A stretch of DNA of 64,000 bases from Heterohyrax brucei (taxonomy: Eukaryota > Chordata > Mammalia > Hyracoidea > Procaviidae): contig CM053146.1 of the NCBI GenBank assembly GCA_028571685.1, positions 116,101,431 to 116,165,430 of the forward strand, in the 5' to 3' direction. The position numbers were made by a program, and so were the translations under genes. The notes beneath the pieces were generated by a model. That model was not told where the DNA came from and ran no database searches. It was given only the letters and a program-made list of their open reading frames with translations. Shown here piece by piece: positions 10,930-22,543 of this stretch (the first letter of the stretch is position 1; every line of letters starts with the position of its first letter).

Positions 10930-11890
10930 CTTCTACAGTAAGTAAACTTTGTTCAGTGCAGTGAACTACTATGACTCCCACATAATGATTGATTGGGGCT
11001 ATGCAAATAAAGTACTTGTGGCCCACCAAAGGGGTTGGACAGAACTTATTGATAACGCAAGTAAGATGCACAGCATACTTGTGGGATGAGAGCATGCAAG
11101 TAAGGTTTATGGAACCCTTAATGACAGGATTGGTCAGTATTACTATCCTTATAGGCTTAAAATGAGCCATGCTAGAGGCAGGAAAGGAGAGGAGACCTCA
11201 CTATCACCAAGAAAAATGAGTTAGAAGTGGAGCATGTCCTTTGACCCAGGGACCCCTCTACTGAGAACCTCCTGGACCCAGGAGACAGAGAGAGAGAGCT
11301 GTAACCCTGGAGATAATGAGAGATGGCAAAAACAGTGGCATGGAAATGGCAGCAGCAGAGGAGCAGAACCAGGAGACTAGCACAAGACTGCAGTAGACTT
11401 CTCAGCCCATGGAGCAAGCTGGTTACCATGAGTGTGCTGACTTACGGGAAGAGAGAATTGAGTGCCTTTGGGCCGAGGCTTACTGGCGCCATGGGGTTTC
11501 TCTGGGCACTTACTGGCAGAGCTAAAGCACATTATAATACTTGCCTGAGCAGGACAGAGGTAGACTGAGGACTGCAGGGCCAGAGAGAGGCCTGCTGCAG
11601 GCACAGCTGAGAATACGCTGTCTTGATTGAAGAACTGTAACTTGAGCTGTAACGTGTTACTTCCCTAGTAAACCCCACAATTGTAAGCATTGTCCGTGAG
11701 TTCTGTGTAGCCATTGCAACCAGTCATCAGACCCAACAGAGAAGCAGAGAATGCTGTGGCAGGGATGTCTGCTGGCAGAACTGGTGAAAAGGTTGGAGAG
11801 AGGAAGTATGTTTCACTTCCTCCTCATAGGAGTCAACCTTGGGTTGATGGTGGTTCTCTCTCCTTCCCCTTGTGAAGTTACAGCAGATTA
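10930..11890 (+). repeat. Candidate LTR of an unnamed endogenous retrovirus family
   Basis: A GC-richer block with an LTR-like layout: a TATA-like 'atccttatagg' near 11145, a purine- and G-rich R-like middle, 'ctagtaaacccc' near 11670 where a polyadenylation signal would be, and a 'gtgagttctgtg' GT-rich stretch just after it. No inverted TG/CA ends or target-site duplication could be fixed. Short open frames inside are unlike any known protein. Rests on layout alone. Confidence 0.35.
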
Positions 11891-11934
11891 GACACCCCTG
11901 GTATGCCATTTTTACACTTTGTATCTACGTGGCT

Positions 11935-12365
11935 ATAGTAGGCAGGATTCTAAGATGGCTCCATAACCTTGATTCCCTGATGATCTGGGATTATGTTATA
12001 CTGTTTGGCAAAGGAGATTTTGTATACATAATCAAAGTTACAAGTCAGTTGTTTTTAGGGAAAGGAGATCACCTAGGTGTGCCTATTCTGATCACTTGAG
12101 CCCTTTAAAAATGGAGAGTTTTCTCTGGCTGGTAACAGAAGAGAAGGTCAGAGACTAAAAGCATGAGAAGGAGTTAGGTGTTATTTACGGGTCTGAAGAT
12201 GAAAGGAGCCATGCAGAAGAGGGCTAAGAGTGGTCACTAGGCAAGTACCCCTGCTGTCAACAAGAAAATGAGGACCTCAATCCCACAATTGTAAGCAACT
12301 GAATTTGCCAACAACCTAAAGGAATTTGGAAGCAGATTCTTCCTCAGAGTCTCCAGATAAGAGGC
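11935..12365 (+). repeat. Old mammalian LTR, plus
   Basis: Starts 'agtaggcaggattctaag' and continues with 'ttatgttatactgtttgg', 'gagccctttaaaa', 'aagaaaatgaggacctc' and 'gaatttgccaacaacc', the order of an ancient ERVL-class LTR shared by placental mammals. Exact subfamily not decided. Confidence 0.5.
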
Positions 12366-12389
12366 CAGTTTGGTCAGCCTCTTTTTTTC

Positions 12390-12735
12390 CTACAGATACT
12401 TGTTTTCTCACGGTTATAGATGTTGAAAACCCAAATCAGAATCTTGACTGTATCAGTTCTGTGGGCCTCTCTCATGGTTTTGGGTGGCTGTTTGGGCAAA
12501 TCTGAACATTCCATTTGTAGACGCAGCCCCACAGTGTCATGTGGTATATGTCTGTGTCTGTTCTACTGTTTTTATAAGACAGCATAGAGAAAGGATTAGG
12601 TTTAGGACCCACCCTGCTTTGCTGTGATCTCATTCATGTAAAAACAAGAAAAGAGAATCCTATTTCCAATCAGGGTCATAGTCACAGATACAAGGTATAG
12701 GACTTCAACACAACATTTTGAAGGACAGTTCACTA
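12390..12735 (-). repeat. MLT1-type MaLR LTR, minus
   Basis: Recognised from 'ttgttttctcacggtt', 'tttttataagacagc', 'ggacccaccctgc' and 'aatcctatttccaatcagg' in that order, an MLT1 LTR in reverse. Middle partly deleted. Confidence 0.6.
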
Positions 12736-12873
12736 AATAAGTGGCCAAAATGTTCAATTTGTGAATAGGATCTTTACTTTCTCTCTTTCAGCATAGTTAA
12801 TTTTTCTTCACCACTTCTGTTTCTGTATGGTGTGTTCACAGTTCATAGCAAAATCGATGCCACCCAAGATACA

Positions 12874-13760
12874 CAAGGTCTGACAAGTTAGGTCATGAAC
12901 TCATCCTAAAAAAAGTGCTACATACCTCATTGTTGAATAGCACTATGGTACCTTCGAAGTACTCCCCTTGGGAAGCACCTAGTCAACCCCTTAAAGCAGT
13001 TTTGGAACTCTTTCTGGAACATCTATCAGAGCTGTCGTAGTATTACCCTTGATATTCTGAATGTCATCAAAATGTCTTCCTTTCAATATCTCCTTTACCT
13101 TTGAGTGAAGAAAGAACTCACTGGGGGCCAGATTGGGTAAGTAAGTAGGGTGTTCCAATACAGTTATTCGTTTACTGGCTAAAACCTCCCTCATAGACAG
13201 TACCACGTGAGCTGATGCATTGTCGTGATGCAAAAGCCTTGAGTTGTTGGTGAAAAGTGCAGGTCGTTTTTGTCTAACATTTTCTTGCAGCCTTTTTAGC
13301 ATTTCCAAATAGTAAACTTGGCTGTTTGTCCAGTTGGTACCAATTGCTGCTATGTTTTCATCAGTTCTGCTCATTACCGGCTGCCCTAACTTATCTCCAA
13401 CAGTGATGCTTTTCCTTCCCTCAGAAAAACAGTTAATCCATTTGTACGCTGCCATTTTCTTCACGGCATTATCCCCATAAAATTGGACTAACATGTCCCT
13501 GATTTCACTCCCACTGTTGCTGAGTTTAACAAGAAATTTAATGTTTGTTCACTGATCTAATTTAACCTTTGACATTCTCGTGACAGCACACAAAAACACA
13601 CAACAATAGTGAACGACACTCAGCAAAACACCACCACGTGTACACATGAACACAGCTGTGAGATACTGATACACCAAGGTTATGAAACCTTACTGAGTTG
13701 TCTCCACAGTGCTGCCAATGTAAGTGCACAGTGGCAAGTTCTCAAACCTGTCAGACCCTG
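12874..13760 (-). mobile_element. Mariner transposon with internal deletion
   Basis: Ends are inverted repeats: 'caaggtctgacaagtt' on the left against 'aacctgtcagaccctg' on the right, with TA at 13761. At 887 bp it is shorter than the usual roughly 1.3 kb of mariners. The loss is inside the transposase gene, see the pseudogene entry. Its left terminal region is the same sequence that forms both arms of the fold-back MITEs at 2960 and 20647, so it represents the kind of parent they came from. Confidence 0.85.
12991..13494 (-). pseudogene. Mariner transposase remnant
   Basis: A continuous 167-codon minus-strand frame. It starts in the N-terminal helix-turn-helix region (a YGDNAVKKMAAYKWI stretch, then SRTDENIA) and then jumps to the catalytic C-terminal half (YYLEMLKRL, LLHHDNASAH, LAPSEFFLH, GRHFDDIQ). 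The normal mariner transposase of about 345 residues cuts and pastes at TA through a DD34D triad. Here the part with the first aspartate is deleted, the second is kept in HHDNA, and the third position is E within PSEF. The enzyme cannot be active. That a frame still spans the deletion is notable but probably chance. Confidence 0.8.
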
Positions 13761-13989
13761 TATACAAAGAACTTCTCGGTAAAATGAGGAACTAACCGAG
13801 CAGTTGACAGAAGAGGTCTCCAGAAGTGCTTAGTGCTGTGTTCAATTCTTTCCCTCGCATACAGGAACTTCTCTCTCCCAAGAAATAACTATAACAATGT
13901 CATCAACAAACTATGTAACTCAGTCTTTTCCAGTCAAAAGAACTAAAACTGTAAAATGCATTTGTGTCCAATGTCTCATCCTCATCCTA

Positions 13990-14195
13990 ACCACGCACTT
14001 CGAAGGGGGAGATATACAAGAGTATATATGTCGCTGTTGTTCTGGCTGGCATCTTAAGAACCTATGCAAAAAGGGAACTCAGGCAAGGCTGCCTAGACTT
14101 CTGATCTGTAGAACTATGAGGTATTAAATGAGTGTTGCTTTAAGCTGCTAAGACTGTAATAATTTGTTATACAGCAATATAAAATGAATGTCGCG
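13990..14195 (+). repeat. MaLR/ERVL-type LTR 3' end, plus
   Basis: Ends with 'taagctgctaagactg' and 'aatttgttatacagcaat', the usual 3' terminus of several MaLR-class LTRs in sense orientation. The upstream part is too diverged to follow. Confidence 0.4.
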
Positions 14196-14902
14196 GCTTA
14201 AATGGGATGAAGATTTACTTCGTGCTCACCTCATGGTTCAATGAGGTTAGGAAGTTGTCTTTTCCTGCGATGTATTGGGCTGTAGTTTCCTCTGCTATTC
14301 TGCTGGTGAACATCTGCTCATTTTCTATCCCTTTATTAGATACATCCTTTAAAATTCTTTTCTACTGTTTCTAGAAATTGGAGTAGGAGAGGAGACAGCT
14401 GTGTATTTCCAGTCAGTCATTTGACTCAGTCTCTCCACTGATTATAGTCTCACCTTTTCTTTTTATCCTGGCTTCCTTATTGACATTCATCATTTAATTC
14501 CTTAGTTTTGTTTTGAGTTTGGCAAGCTCTTAATCCTTTTCAAGTATCATTTAGAACAAAATTATAAATCTATATAGTGGAGGTAGGAATATTGAAACCT
14601 CACTGGGTTGTAGTGAGTATTAAAGGAGCTAACATGGTACATTTCCTATGGATTTTCTTCATTAGCCCATTTCTTGGAGTCCCCAGAGTGTCTTGTATCT
14701 GTTTATCAACCAAACTGGTTATTTAAGACATGTATTTTCTCCCTCTCCTCCTACTCTGGGCATCTTCTCTGGGAATCACTTCTGCTCAACACTGCTGACC
14801 TTCCTCCAGCAACCACTTCCTTTTCCACTTCCACACCCTGGGCATAGCTTCTCCTCAGGTACTACTGCTGTTCTCCATTAGAATTAAAACCCTCTTATTA
14901 CC
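14196..14902. other. Unique sequence with a possible MIR tail
   Basis: Mostly single-copy. A stretch at about 14597-14645 ('cactgggttgtagtgag ... taaagga') resembles the end of a MIR in plus orientation but is too short to be sure. Nothing else seen. Confidence 0.4.
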
Positions 14903-15048
14903 CATGGAAACCCTGCTGGCATAGTAGTAAAGTGCTTTGTCTGCTAACCCAAAGGTCAGCAGTTCAAATCCACTAAGTGCTCTATGGAAACCGTATACGG
15001 CAGTTGCTATGGGTTCTAATCAACTTAACGGTAGTGGTTTTCGCTTCG
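14903..15048 (+). repeat. AfroSINE, plus
   Basis: From 'ggaaaccctgctggc' to 'ggtagtggttttcg', short type with a roughly 20-bp internal loss between 'aaaccgtatacggc' and 'agttgctatggg'. Confidence 0.85.
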
Positions 15049-15569
15049 GTGTTACTCATGAACAGGTTTACTCCAAGAGGCAGAAGCAGTATTGTGGTCT
15101 GTGGTGAGGTTTGGGGAAAATGTTGCTCTGTGGGAGCAACATGTGGGAGGTGGTGGCAAAGCAGGGGTGCATATGCACAAAAATCTTCCAGTACTTATAT
15201 AAAGCCCTGCACCCTAGTTGCTCAGATCAGTTTCTGCATTATGCTCTTGACTCTTTTCTCCCCTCTGAGGACTAAGACTTTGTAATTGGACCAAGCTGTT
15301 CCTTTTTCCCTTAAGATCAATTTTCTTCCAGGAGACTCCTCATTAACTCAGCCAAAACAGATTTCTGGCAAGAATTGTCTCATGGTTTTCCAGATGTGAA
15401 CAGGCATATATAAATTGGAGTAGCAATGCACAGATTAGGCTCAATGGGAGATTTTGCAATATAAGTAAGACACCTGAACTTCGAAATTGGTATTATCACT
15501 AGCCTTGAGCCTGACTTCAATTATTTTTAAGTATGGCAGCTCAGAGCAGGGCAGTTCTGAAGTCATTCA
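15049..15569. other. Unique sequence, no feature seen
   Basis: No repeat or coding exon recognised. Confidence 0.4.
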
Positions 15570-15740
15570 CACCAGGATTTGGACCCTAATTCAGCCTCTT
15601 CCCCTTGTGTCACTGCAAGCAAGTTACTTAACTCTTAACATACTCATAGTTAAAATAGTAATAATGATTCCCACCTCATGGTTTTACTGTGAGGATCACT
15701 GAAATACTATGTGAAAATGTCTGGCAAATGAAAGATTTGT
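15570..15740 (+). repeat. MIR SINE, plus
   Basis: The order 'aggatttggaccctaatt', 'gcaagttacttaactct', 'cacctcatggttttac', 'gtgaggatcactgaa' is that of a MIR core and tail with normal age-related divergence. Confidence 0.62.
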
Positions 15741-15828
15741 GCCTTGTCCCCTTTCCACGAAGCCTTTCTTTTTTGAGGCTTGTTAAAGTCAGGTTTTATT
15801 TCGTTATATTTCTATCATCCTACTTGCC

Positions 15829-16045
15829 ATGTAAGGGGCTCTGGTGGCACAACAGCTGGTCACTTGGCTGCCCAGCAAAAAGTTTTTGTCTTAAACCCAC
15901 ACAGTGGCTCTAGGAGAGCGAAGACCTGGTGACCTGCTTGTGTAAGGATTATAGCCTACAGACCTCCAGAGAAGTTCGACTTGGTCATAGCAGTATAGGA
16001 CTGATATAAATCAGAATCAGCTGGACTGCACACAACAGCAACAAT
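15829..16045 (+). repeat. AfroSINE-like, third structural type, plus
   Basis: The tRNA-like head 'ggggctctggtggcaca' is like that of the AfroSINEs, but the body ('gacctgcttgtgtaagg', 'acttggtcatagcagt') differs, and the tail 'atcagaatcagctgg' is again related. The same head type is seen at 63516. Confidence 0.7.
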
Positions 16046-16158
16046 CTTTTTTTATGTAGCCTGCCTGCTTGCCTTCTGTCCTTCGTCTCTCTCCACTTTC
16101 TTTCTCTTTTTGCTTCCTTCTTCCCTTCACTCCTTCCCTGTCTTCCTTCTCTATGTTT
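16046..16158. repeat. CT-rich low-complexity tract
   Basis: Dominated by CTTT, CCTTC and similar strings on the plus strand, between the SINE and the L1. Could be the decayed tail or target of one of them. Confidence 0.7.
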
Positions 16159-16341
16159 TTAAAACAGCAGACAGACAATTTTTTTGTTGGGAGTTTTTCA
16201 ATACCTTCTTTTAAGTTTATTTCATTGTTCTACCTTTGTGTTAGTTTAGCTAGGTTGTGTGCTTTTGAAAACTTGTCCGCTTCCTTTAGGTTTTCAAATA
16301 TGTTACAGTATAATTTTTCATAGTATTGCTATGATTTCTTT

Positions 16342-16542
16342 CTTTTTTAATTTTTATTTAACATGACTGAGTGAAAATGTACATTCACGTATAAATTTAC
16401 ATGCCCACCTATATTCAGCTTCCACTGCTCTCCCTGTCCGGTGACTGCACACTATTCCTCTCTGCTCCATACATGTCTCATCCTCCCAACAGCCTCCTTT
16501 CCCCTCCTCTCCGTCCACTCCCCTTCCTCCAGCCAGAAGTCA
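16342..16542 (-). mobile_element. Young L1 3'UTR insertion with 17-bp TSD
   Basis: A 201-bp, heavily 5'-truncated L1 3' end. It is flanked by perfect direct repeats 'attgctatgatttcttt' at 16325-16341 and 16543-16559. The inner sequence ('aactgagtgaaaatg' type start, then the CT-rich 3'UTR) matches the 3'UTRs at 32280 and 32910, so the same L1 lineage inserted here. Confidence 0.92.
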
Positions 16543-16926
16543 ATTGCTATGATTTCTTTAATTTCATTCGGGTCTGGTGTGACATCACTCATCTCATTTC
16601 TTATTCTTACTTCCTCTCTTGTCTTTCTTTTGTTGGTCTGGTCAGTGGTTTACCAATTTTGTCGATGTTTTCAAAGAATCAGCATTTGGTCTTGTTAATT
16701 TTTTCAGTCATTTTTATATTCTCTAATTTATTTAGTTCTGTCCTACTTTTTATAAGTTGCTTTCTCCTCATGCCTAAGGACTTTGTTTGCCGGTCTCTTT
16801 CTGTTTATGTTGCAGGGTTAATGTTTTGATTTGGGCCCTTTTTCTTCGTGGATTGTGTATATCTATTGCTGTAAATACACCACTGAACATTGCTTTTGCT
16901 GTATTCCAAAGGTCCTGGTAGGCTGT

Positions 16927-17393
16927 TATTGTAGTCAGCTAGTGCTGCTCTAACAGAAATACCACAAAAGTTTATTCTTATACAGTCTGATAGGCTGTAG
17001 GTCCAAATTCAGGGTGTTCACTCCAGCAGGAGGCTTTCCCTCTTGTTGGCTCTGGAGGAAATTCCTTGTGTTGCATCAGTCTTTGTTCAAGGAACATCTT
17101 GGTACAGGAAACTCAGGTCTGAAGAATGTATTGTACTCTGGGTGCTGCTTTCTTGATGGTATGAGAGTTCCAATTCTGTCAATTTTTTTTTCTTTATGTC
17201 TCGGGACCACCTCAAGGCACAAATCAAACTTACATATTGAATCTTGTTCTACCAACACAACTGCTGCCTATTCATACTCATTAACATCACAGAGGCAGGA
17301 ATTCCAATATGAAAGAACATCACACAATACCAAGAACTATGACACAGCCAAACTGTTAACAGATATTTTAGGGAACACATTCAATCCAGGACA
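16927..17393 (-). mobile_element. Solo afrotherian MaLR LTR with 5-bp TSD
   Basis: A 467-bp LTR in reverse, from 'gtcagctagtgctgct' to 'ttcaatccaggaca'. Flanked by GCTGT at 16922-16926 and 17394-17398; removal restores the L1 reading 'ggtaggctgtgtttcc'. A 5-bp duplication is the norm for ERVL/MaLR integration. A solo LTR is what remains when the two LTRs of a provirus recombine. Confidence 0.88.
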
Positions 17394-18125
17394 GCTGTGT
17401 TTCCATTCTCATTTGGTTTTGTGAATTGCTTTATTCTGCCTTTGATTTCTTTTGTAACCCAGTAGTTCTTGAGTGAAGTGTTGTTCACTTTTCATGTGTT
17501 TGAGTTTTTCATTGATTTTTTGGTTATTGATTTCTATTTTCATGGTTTTATGGTCTGAAAAGATGTTTTGTAATACTTAGATGCTTTAGATTCCGTTAAG
17601 GTTTGCTTTCTGGCCTAATATACATTGGAGAGAAACATATACTTGGCTGCTGTTGAGTAGAGTGTTGTATATGCCTGTGAGGTCAAGTTGGTTGATTATG
17701 GCATTTAGATCTTCCGTGTCCTTATGGAGCTTCTTTCTAGATATTCTGTCCTTCACTGAAAATAGTGCGTTGAAATCTTCTACTATTACTGCAGAGCTGT
17801 CTATTTTTCTTTACAGTGCTGTTAGTATTTGTATTATGTATTTAGGAGCCTTGTCATTGGGTACATAAATATTTAATAGAGTCATGTTTTTCTATTGTAT
17901 TGATCCTTAAGTCATTACGTAGTGTCTTTCCTTATCCATTGTGGTGGATTTTACTTCAAAGTCTATTTGGTCAGAATTAATATTGCCATTCCGGCTCTGT
18001 TTTGAATGTTGTTTCCTTGATATATTTTTTCCATCCTTTGTATTTAGTTTGCTTGTGTCTTTAAGTCTAGAGTATGTCTCTTGTAGGCAGTACACAGAAG
18101 GACCTTATTTTTGTTTGTTTGTTTG

Positions 18126-18984
18126 TAATCCATTCTATACAGATATTCTTGAGAATAGGACACAATCATTAGCACACTGAAAAAAATTGTTTTTGAAAAG
18201 TTTTTAAAATATAAACAATGATTTGTTCCCAAAATAATTTTGGCTTAATGTGTAATTATCTTAGCAACTTCCACAGGAAATTACTGTTTGAAAGTATTTA
18301 CAAAGTTTAAATGTTAAATATCACCTATAATACCACAATAGCCATTAAAAAAATAATTTTCATATTATGTGTCACCTCTCATGAACCGAAGTCAAATACT
18401 GATTTCTCCACAAAAAGGTTACTACTCTTGCTTTAAAAAAATTCCTTCCCACACCTACCACCCAAACACAAGTTAGTGAATTTTAGTGGTGCTGGGGTGT
18501 TGTGAAGCCAGAATTACAGCTGGTTTTAAAGTGAGCTCACCTCAGCTGTTTATATCGTGTTAACTTTCTCAAGAACATATCTGAGAATGGACTTCCTTCT
18601 TCTAACACAGACACAGGACACAGCATATTTATGCCAAACCACAAGTGGGAAACAGATGGCTTTTCAGTCAAGGACATTATCCATCGTTTTATAGTCTTCT
18701 TCTTGTCATCCTTCTTAAAAATTAAATCTGGCAGATGATTGGGAACATGAGTTTACAATCAGCAGGGCAACAAAACTATGCTGGCTCTATTGTAGAAAAT
18801 TTTCATTGTGAAATAAGGCAGAATATTGCAAGAGGATAATACGAATTATGAAGATGACTTCTGGCTATTTTTGTTTTTTAAAAATAATAATCCCACCATA
18901 CCTTACTAAGTGAAACCTTTATCAGTATTGTACTTTTTAATCTCTGAAGTATTCAACAACATACTTTTAGAAGGATGTTATGAA
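18126..18984. other. AT-rich unique sequence
   Basis: No repeat or exon recognised. The stretch 18180-18360 is very AT-rich. Confidence 0.4.
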
Positions 18985-19140
18985 CTGTAAGATGTTGTAG
19001 TTAGAAGGTACTCTGATATCTTTACAAAAATAAAAAATTGAGGCCAAGAAAAAAACATGTGGGCCTGAATAATGTCACAGAGATTGTTAGTGACAAAACT
19101 GGAACTAGGCTACAGATGTCCTGAATACCTGTAACGTTAC
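18985..19140 (-). repeat. MIR SINE, minus
   Basis: The string order 'ttacaaaaataaaaaattg', 'aggccaag', 'aatgtcacagagattgtt', 'aaaactggaactaggc' fits the reverse complement of MIR ('gaggaaactgaggc ... ggtcacacagctag ... gctgggattt'), diverged. Confidence 0.55.
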
Positions 19141-19261
19141 ATTACTGTTTGTCAGACTGTGGGTGGTCACCTACAGTGGAGTTGGGAATAGCAGGGTGGT
19201 GCTGCTGGTAGGGAGCTCTTGGTAGTACAGTGGTTAAGAGCTCAGCTCCTAATCAAAAGAT

Positions 19262-22200
19262 GCTGTTGTTGCTAAGTGCCATCAAGTTTGTTCCAGCTCA
19301 TAGGAAACCTATGCACAGCAGAACGAAACACTGCCCTGTCCTGTACCATGCCCACAACAATTTCTATGCTTAAGTTCATTGTTGCAGCCACTGTGTCAAC
19401 TCATTTTGTTGAGAGTCTTCCTCTTTTTTACTAACCCTCTGCCCTAACAAATAAAATGTCCTTCTCCAGGGGCTTATCCCTTCTGACAACACTGTCAAAG
19501 TACCTGAGAAGCAGTCTTGCTATCTTTGCTTCCAAGGAACACTGTGGTTATATTTCTTCCTGAACAGATCTGTTTGTTCTTTTGGCAGTCCATGGTACAT
19601 TCAACATTCTTCTCCAACATCACAATTTAATGGCATAAATTTTTCTTCTATCTTTCTTATTCATTGTCTACCTTTCACATACATATGATGTGATTGAAAA
19701 CACCATGGGTTGGGTCAGGCGCACCTTAGTTTTCAAGGTGACATCTTTACTTTTCAATACCTTAAAGAGGTTTTTTGCAGCAGATTTTCCCAATGCAATG
19801 AGTCTTTTGATTTCTTGACTGGTGCTTCCATGGGCATTGATTGTAACACCCAGTAAAATGAAATCCTTGACAAGCTCAATCTTTTTTCCTTTTATCATGA
19901 TGTTGCTTACTGATGTAGTTGTGAAGATTTTTGTTTTCTCAACTTTGAGGTGCAATCCATACTGAAGGCTGTGGTCTTTGATCTTTGTCAGTAAGTTCTT
20001 TTGAATCAGACAATTATATGGTCTACTATTCAGGGAATAAAAACTTGAAGAGGAATGGTGTTGCATTCATCATCAAAAAGAACATTTCAAGATCCATCCA
20101 CAAGTACAATGCTGTCAGTAATAGGATAATATCTATATACCTACAAGGAAGGCCAGTTAATACAATTATTATTCAAATTTCTGCGCTAACCACTAAGGCC
20201 AAAGGTAAGGAAATTGAAAATTTTTACCAGCTTCTACAGTCTGGAATTGATCAAACATGCAATCAGAATGCACTGATAATTACTGGTGATTGGAATGCAA
20301 AAACCGGAAACAAAGAAGAAGGATCAGTAGCTGGAAAATATGACCTTGGTGACAGAAATTATGCCAGACACTGAGCGACAGAATTTTGAAGACCAATGAC
20401 TTCTTCATTGTAAATACTTTTTTCACTAACATAGATGGTGACTACACACATGTACCTTGCCAGACAAAATACACAGGAATCTAATCAACTACATCTGTGG
20501 AGAGAGATGATGGAAAAGCTCAGTATCAACAGTCAGAAAAAGACCAGGTGCTGACTGACGCACAATCAGTTGCTCACACACAAGATCAAACTGAAACCAA
20601 GGGAAAACAGCACAAGTCCACAAGAGCCAAAGTATGATCTTAAGTATGAGGTCTGACAATTAAGTCTGAGAACATAATTGTTCTAAGTGCTACATACCTC
20701 ATTGCTGAATATTGCTATAATGACCTTTAAGTACTTCCCTTGGGAAGCTATGCACTGATGCCAGTGCCTAGTCCACACTTCACAGCAATTTTAGAATGCT
20801 TTCAGGAATGGCCATTGCACATGGTGGTATAGTGATTTATTCACAAACAATTGTATAGTTGTCTGTGAGGGAGTTTTTAGCCAGTTAACAAATAACTGTA
20901 CTGGCACACCATCCCTACCCACCTAATCTGGTTCTCAGTGACTCCTTTCTTTACCCAAAAATAAAGGAAATATTGTTAGAAAGACATTTTGATGACATTC
21001 AGGACAACAAGGGCAATACAATGACAGCACTGATAGCTCTTCCAGAAAAAGAGTTCCCAAACTGCTGTGAACAGTGGACTCAGCACTGGCATCAGTGCAT
21101 AGCTTCTTAAGGGGAATACTTCAAAGGTTCCTGTAGCGATACTCAGTGAGAGGTATGCAGCACTTTTTTTTAGGATGAGTTCGTGAACTTAATTGGCAGT
21201 CCTTGTATACCCACCTGACTTTAGAGACCATCTCAAGAACAGATTCGACGTTTTGAACTCTAATGACCAAAGACCGGATGAGTTGTGGAAAGAAATCATC
21301 TGTGAAGAAGGCAAGAGGTCATTAAAAAGACAGGAAAGGAAAAAAGACCAAATTGGATGTGAGAGGAGACTCTGAAACTTGCTCTTGAACATTAAGTAGC
21401 TAAAGCAAAAAGACAAAATGATGATGTGAAAGAACTGAACAGGAGATTTCAAAGGGAGGCTCCAGAAGACAAAGTAAGGCATTATAACGACATGTACAAA
21501 GAGCTGGAAATAGAAAAGCAAAAGAGAAGAACATGCTCTGAATTTCCCAAGATGAAAGAACTGAAGAAAAATTCAAGCTTTGAACTGCAATAGTGAAAAA
21601 TCCTACAGGGAACATATTAAATGACACATGAAGCACTAAAAGAAGGTGGAGGAACTACACAGAGTCGTTATACTGGAAAGAACTGGTCAACATTCAACCA
21701 TCTCAGGAGGCAGCATATGATCAGGAATCAATGGTACTGAATTCAGGAAGAAGTTGAAGCTTTGTTGAAGGCACTGGTGAAAAACAAGGCTCCAGGAATT
21801 GGTGGAATGTTAGTTGACATATTTCGACAAACATATGCAGCACTGAAAGTGCTCACTCATCTATGTCAGTAAATTTGGAGGATAGCTACCTGACCAACAG
21901 ACTGCAAGAGATCCATCTTTATGCCTGTTCCCAAGAAAGATGAAAAAGAAAGATGATCCTGCCAAATGTGAAAACTGTTAAACAATATCATTAATATCAC
22001 ATACAAATAAAGTTTTGCTAAAGATTATTCAAAAGCAATGCAACAACATATTGACAAGAATTCAAGCCAGATTCGACGAGGATGGGGCACAAGGGATATC
22101 TTTGCTGATGTCTGATGGATCTTGACTGAAAACTGTGTTTCATTGACTATGCAAAGGCATTCGACTGTATAGATCACAAAAAATTACAGATAACCTTGTG

Positions 22201-22543
22201 GAGAAAGGGAATTCCAGAACATTTAATTGTGCTCATGAGGAATCTACATGTGGATGAAGACGCAGTCATATGAACAGAACAAGGGGACACTGCATGGTTT
22301 AAAGGCAGGAAAGGTGTGTGTCAGGGTTGTATCCTTTTACCACACTTTTTCGATCTATGTGCTGAGCAAATAATCCGAAAAGCTGGGATATATGAAGAAG
22401 AGTGAGGCATCAGGATTAGAGGGAGATTTCATTAACACCCTGTGTTCTACAGATGACACAACTTGGCTTGCTGGAAGTGAAAAGGATTGAAATACTTAAT
22501 GATGACTTTCAAAGACCACAGTCTTTGAACTGGATTGCAACTG
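19262..22543 (-). mobile_element. RTE LINE with inverted 5' part (twin-priming type)
   Basis: From 19262 to about 19997 the sequence is the RTE 3' end in minus orientation. From about 19998 to 22543 it is RTE in plus orientation, running from the endonuclease (NYMVYYSGNKNLKRNGVAF is readable near 20010) through 'cattgactatgcaaagg' of the RT to just past the YADD region. About 50 bp around 'tcaaagaccaca' occur in both parts. A 6-bp duplication (AAAGAT at 19256 and 22544) flanks the whole. This is the expected product of twin priming. Coding frames are broken; a mariner MITE lies inside at 20647-21205. Confidence 0.85.
20647..21205 (+). mobile_element. Fold-back mariner MITE, copy C, inside RTE
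   Basis: 559 bp, flanked by TA at 20645 and 21206, interrupting RTE sequence that reads on from 'tatgatcttaagta' to 'tacccacctgactttag'. The left arm ('gtgctacatacctcattg ... gaatggcc') and right arm ('ttccagaaaaagagttc ... gcagcactttt') are long inverted repeats of about 170-180 bp. The centre carries the 3' end of a transposase gene with stops. Same design as copy A at 2960. Confidence 0.9.

Larger units (their letters stand above)
16160..18125 (-). mobile_element. Old L1 ORF2 segment, minus, with two later insertions
   Basis: Three blocks (about 16160-16341, 16543-16921 and 17399-18125) read as consecutive parts of L1 ORF2 in reverse, from the reverse transcriptase back towards the endonuclease. 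This is the same order as in the L1 at 34-38 kb. The gaps are a younger L1 3' end and a solo LTR, both with target-site duplications. All frames broken; the 3' part of the L1 is missing. Confidence 0.8.
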
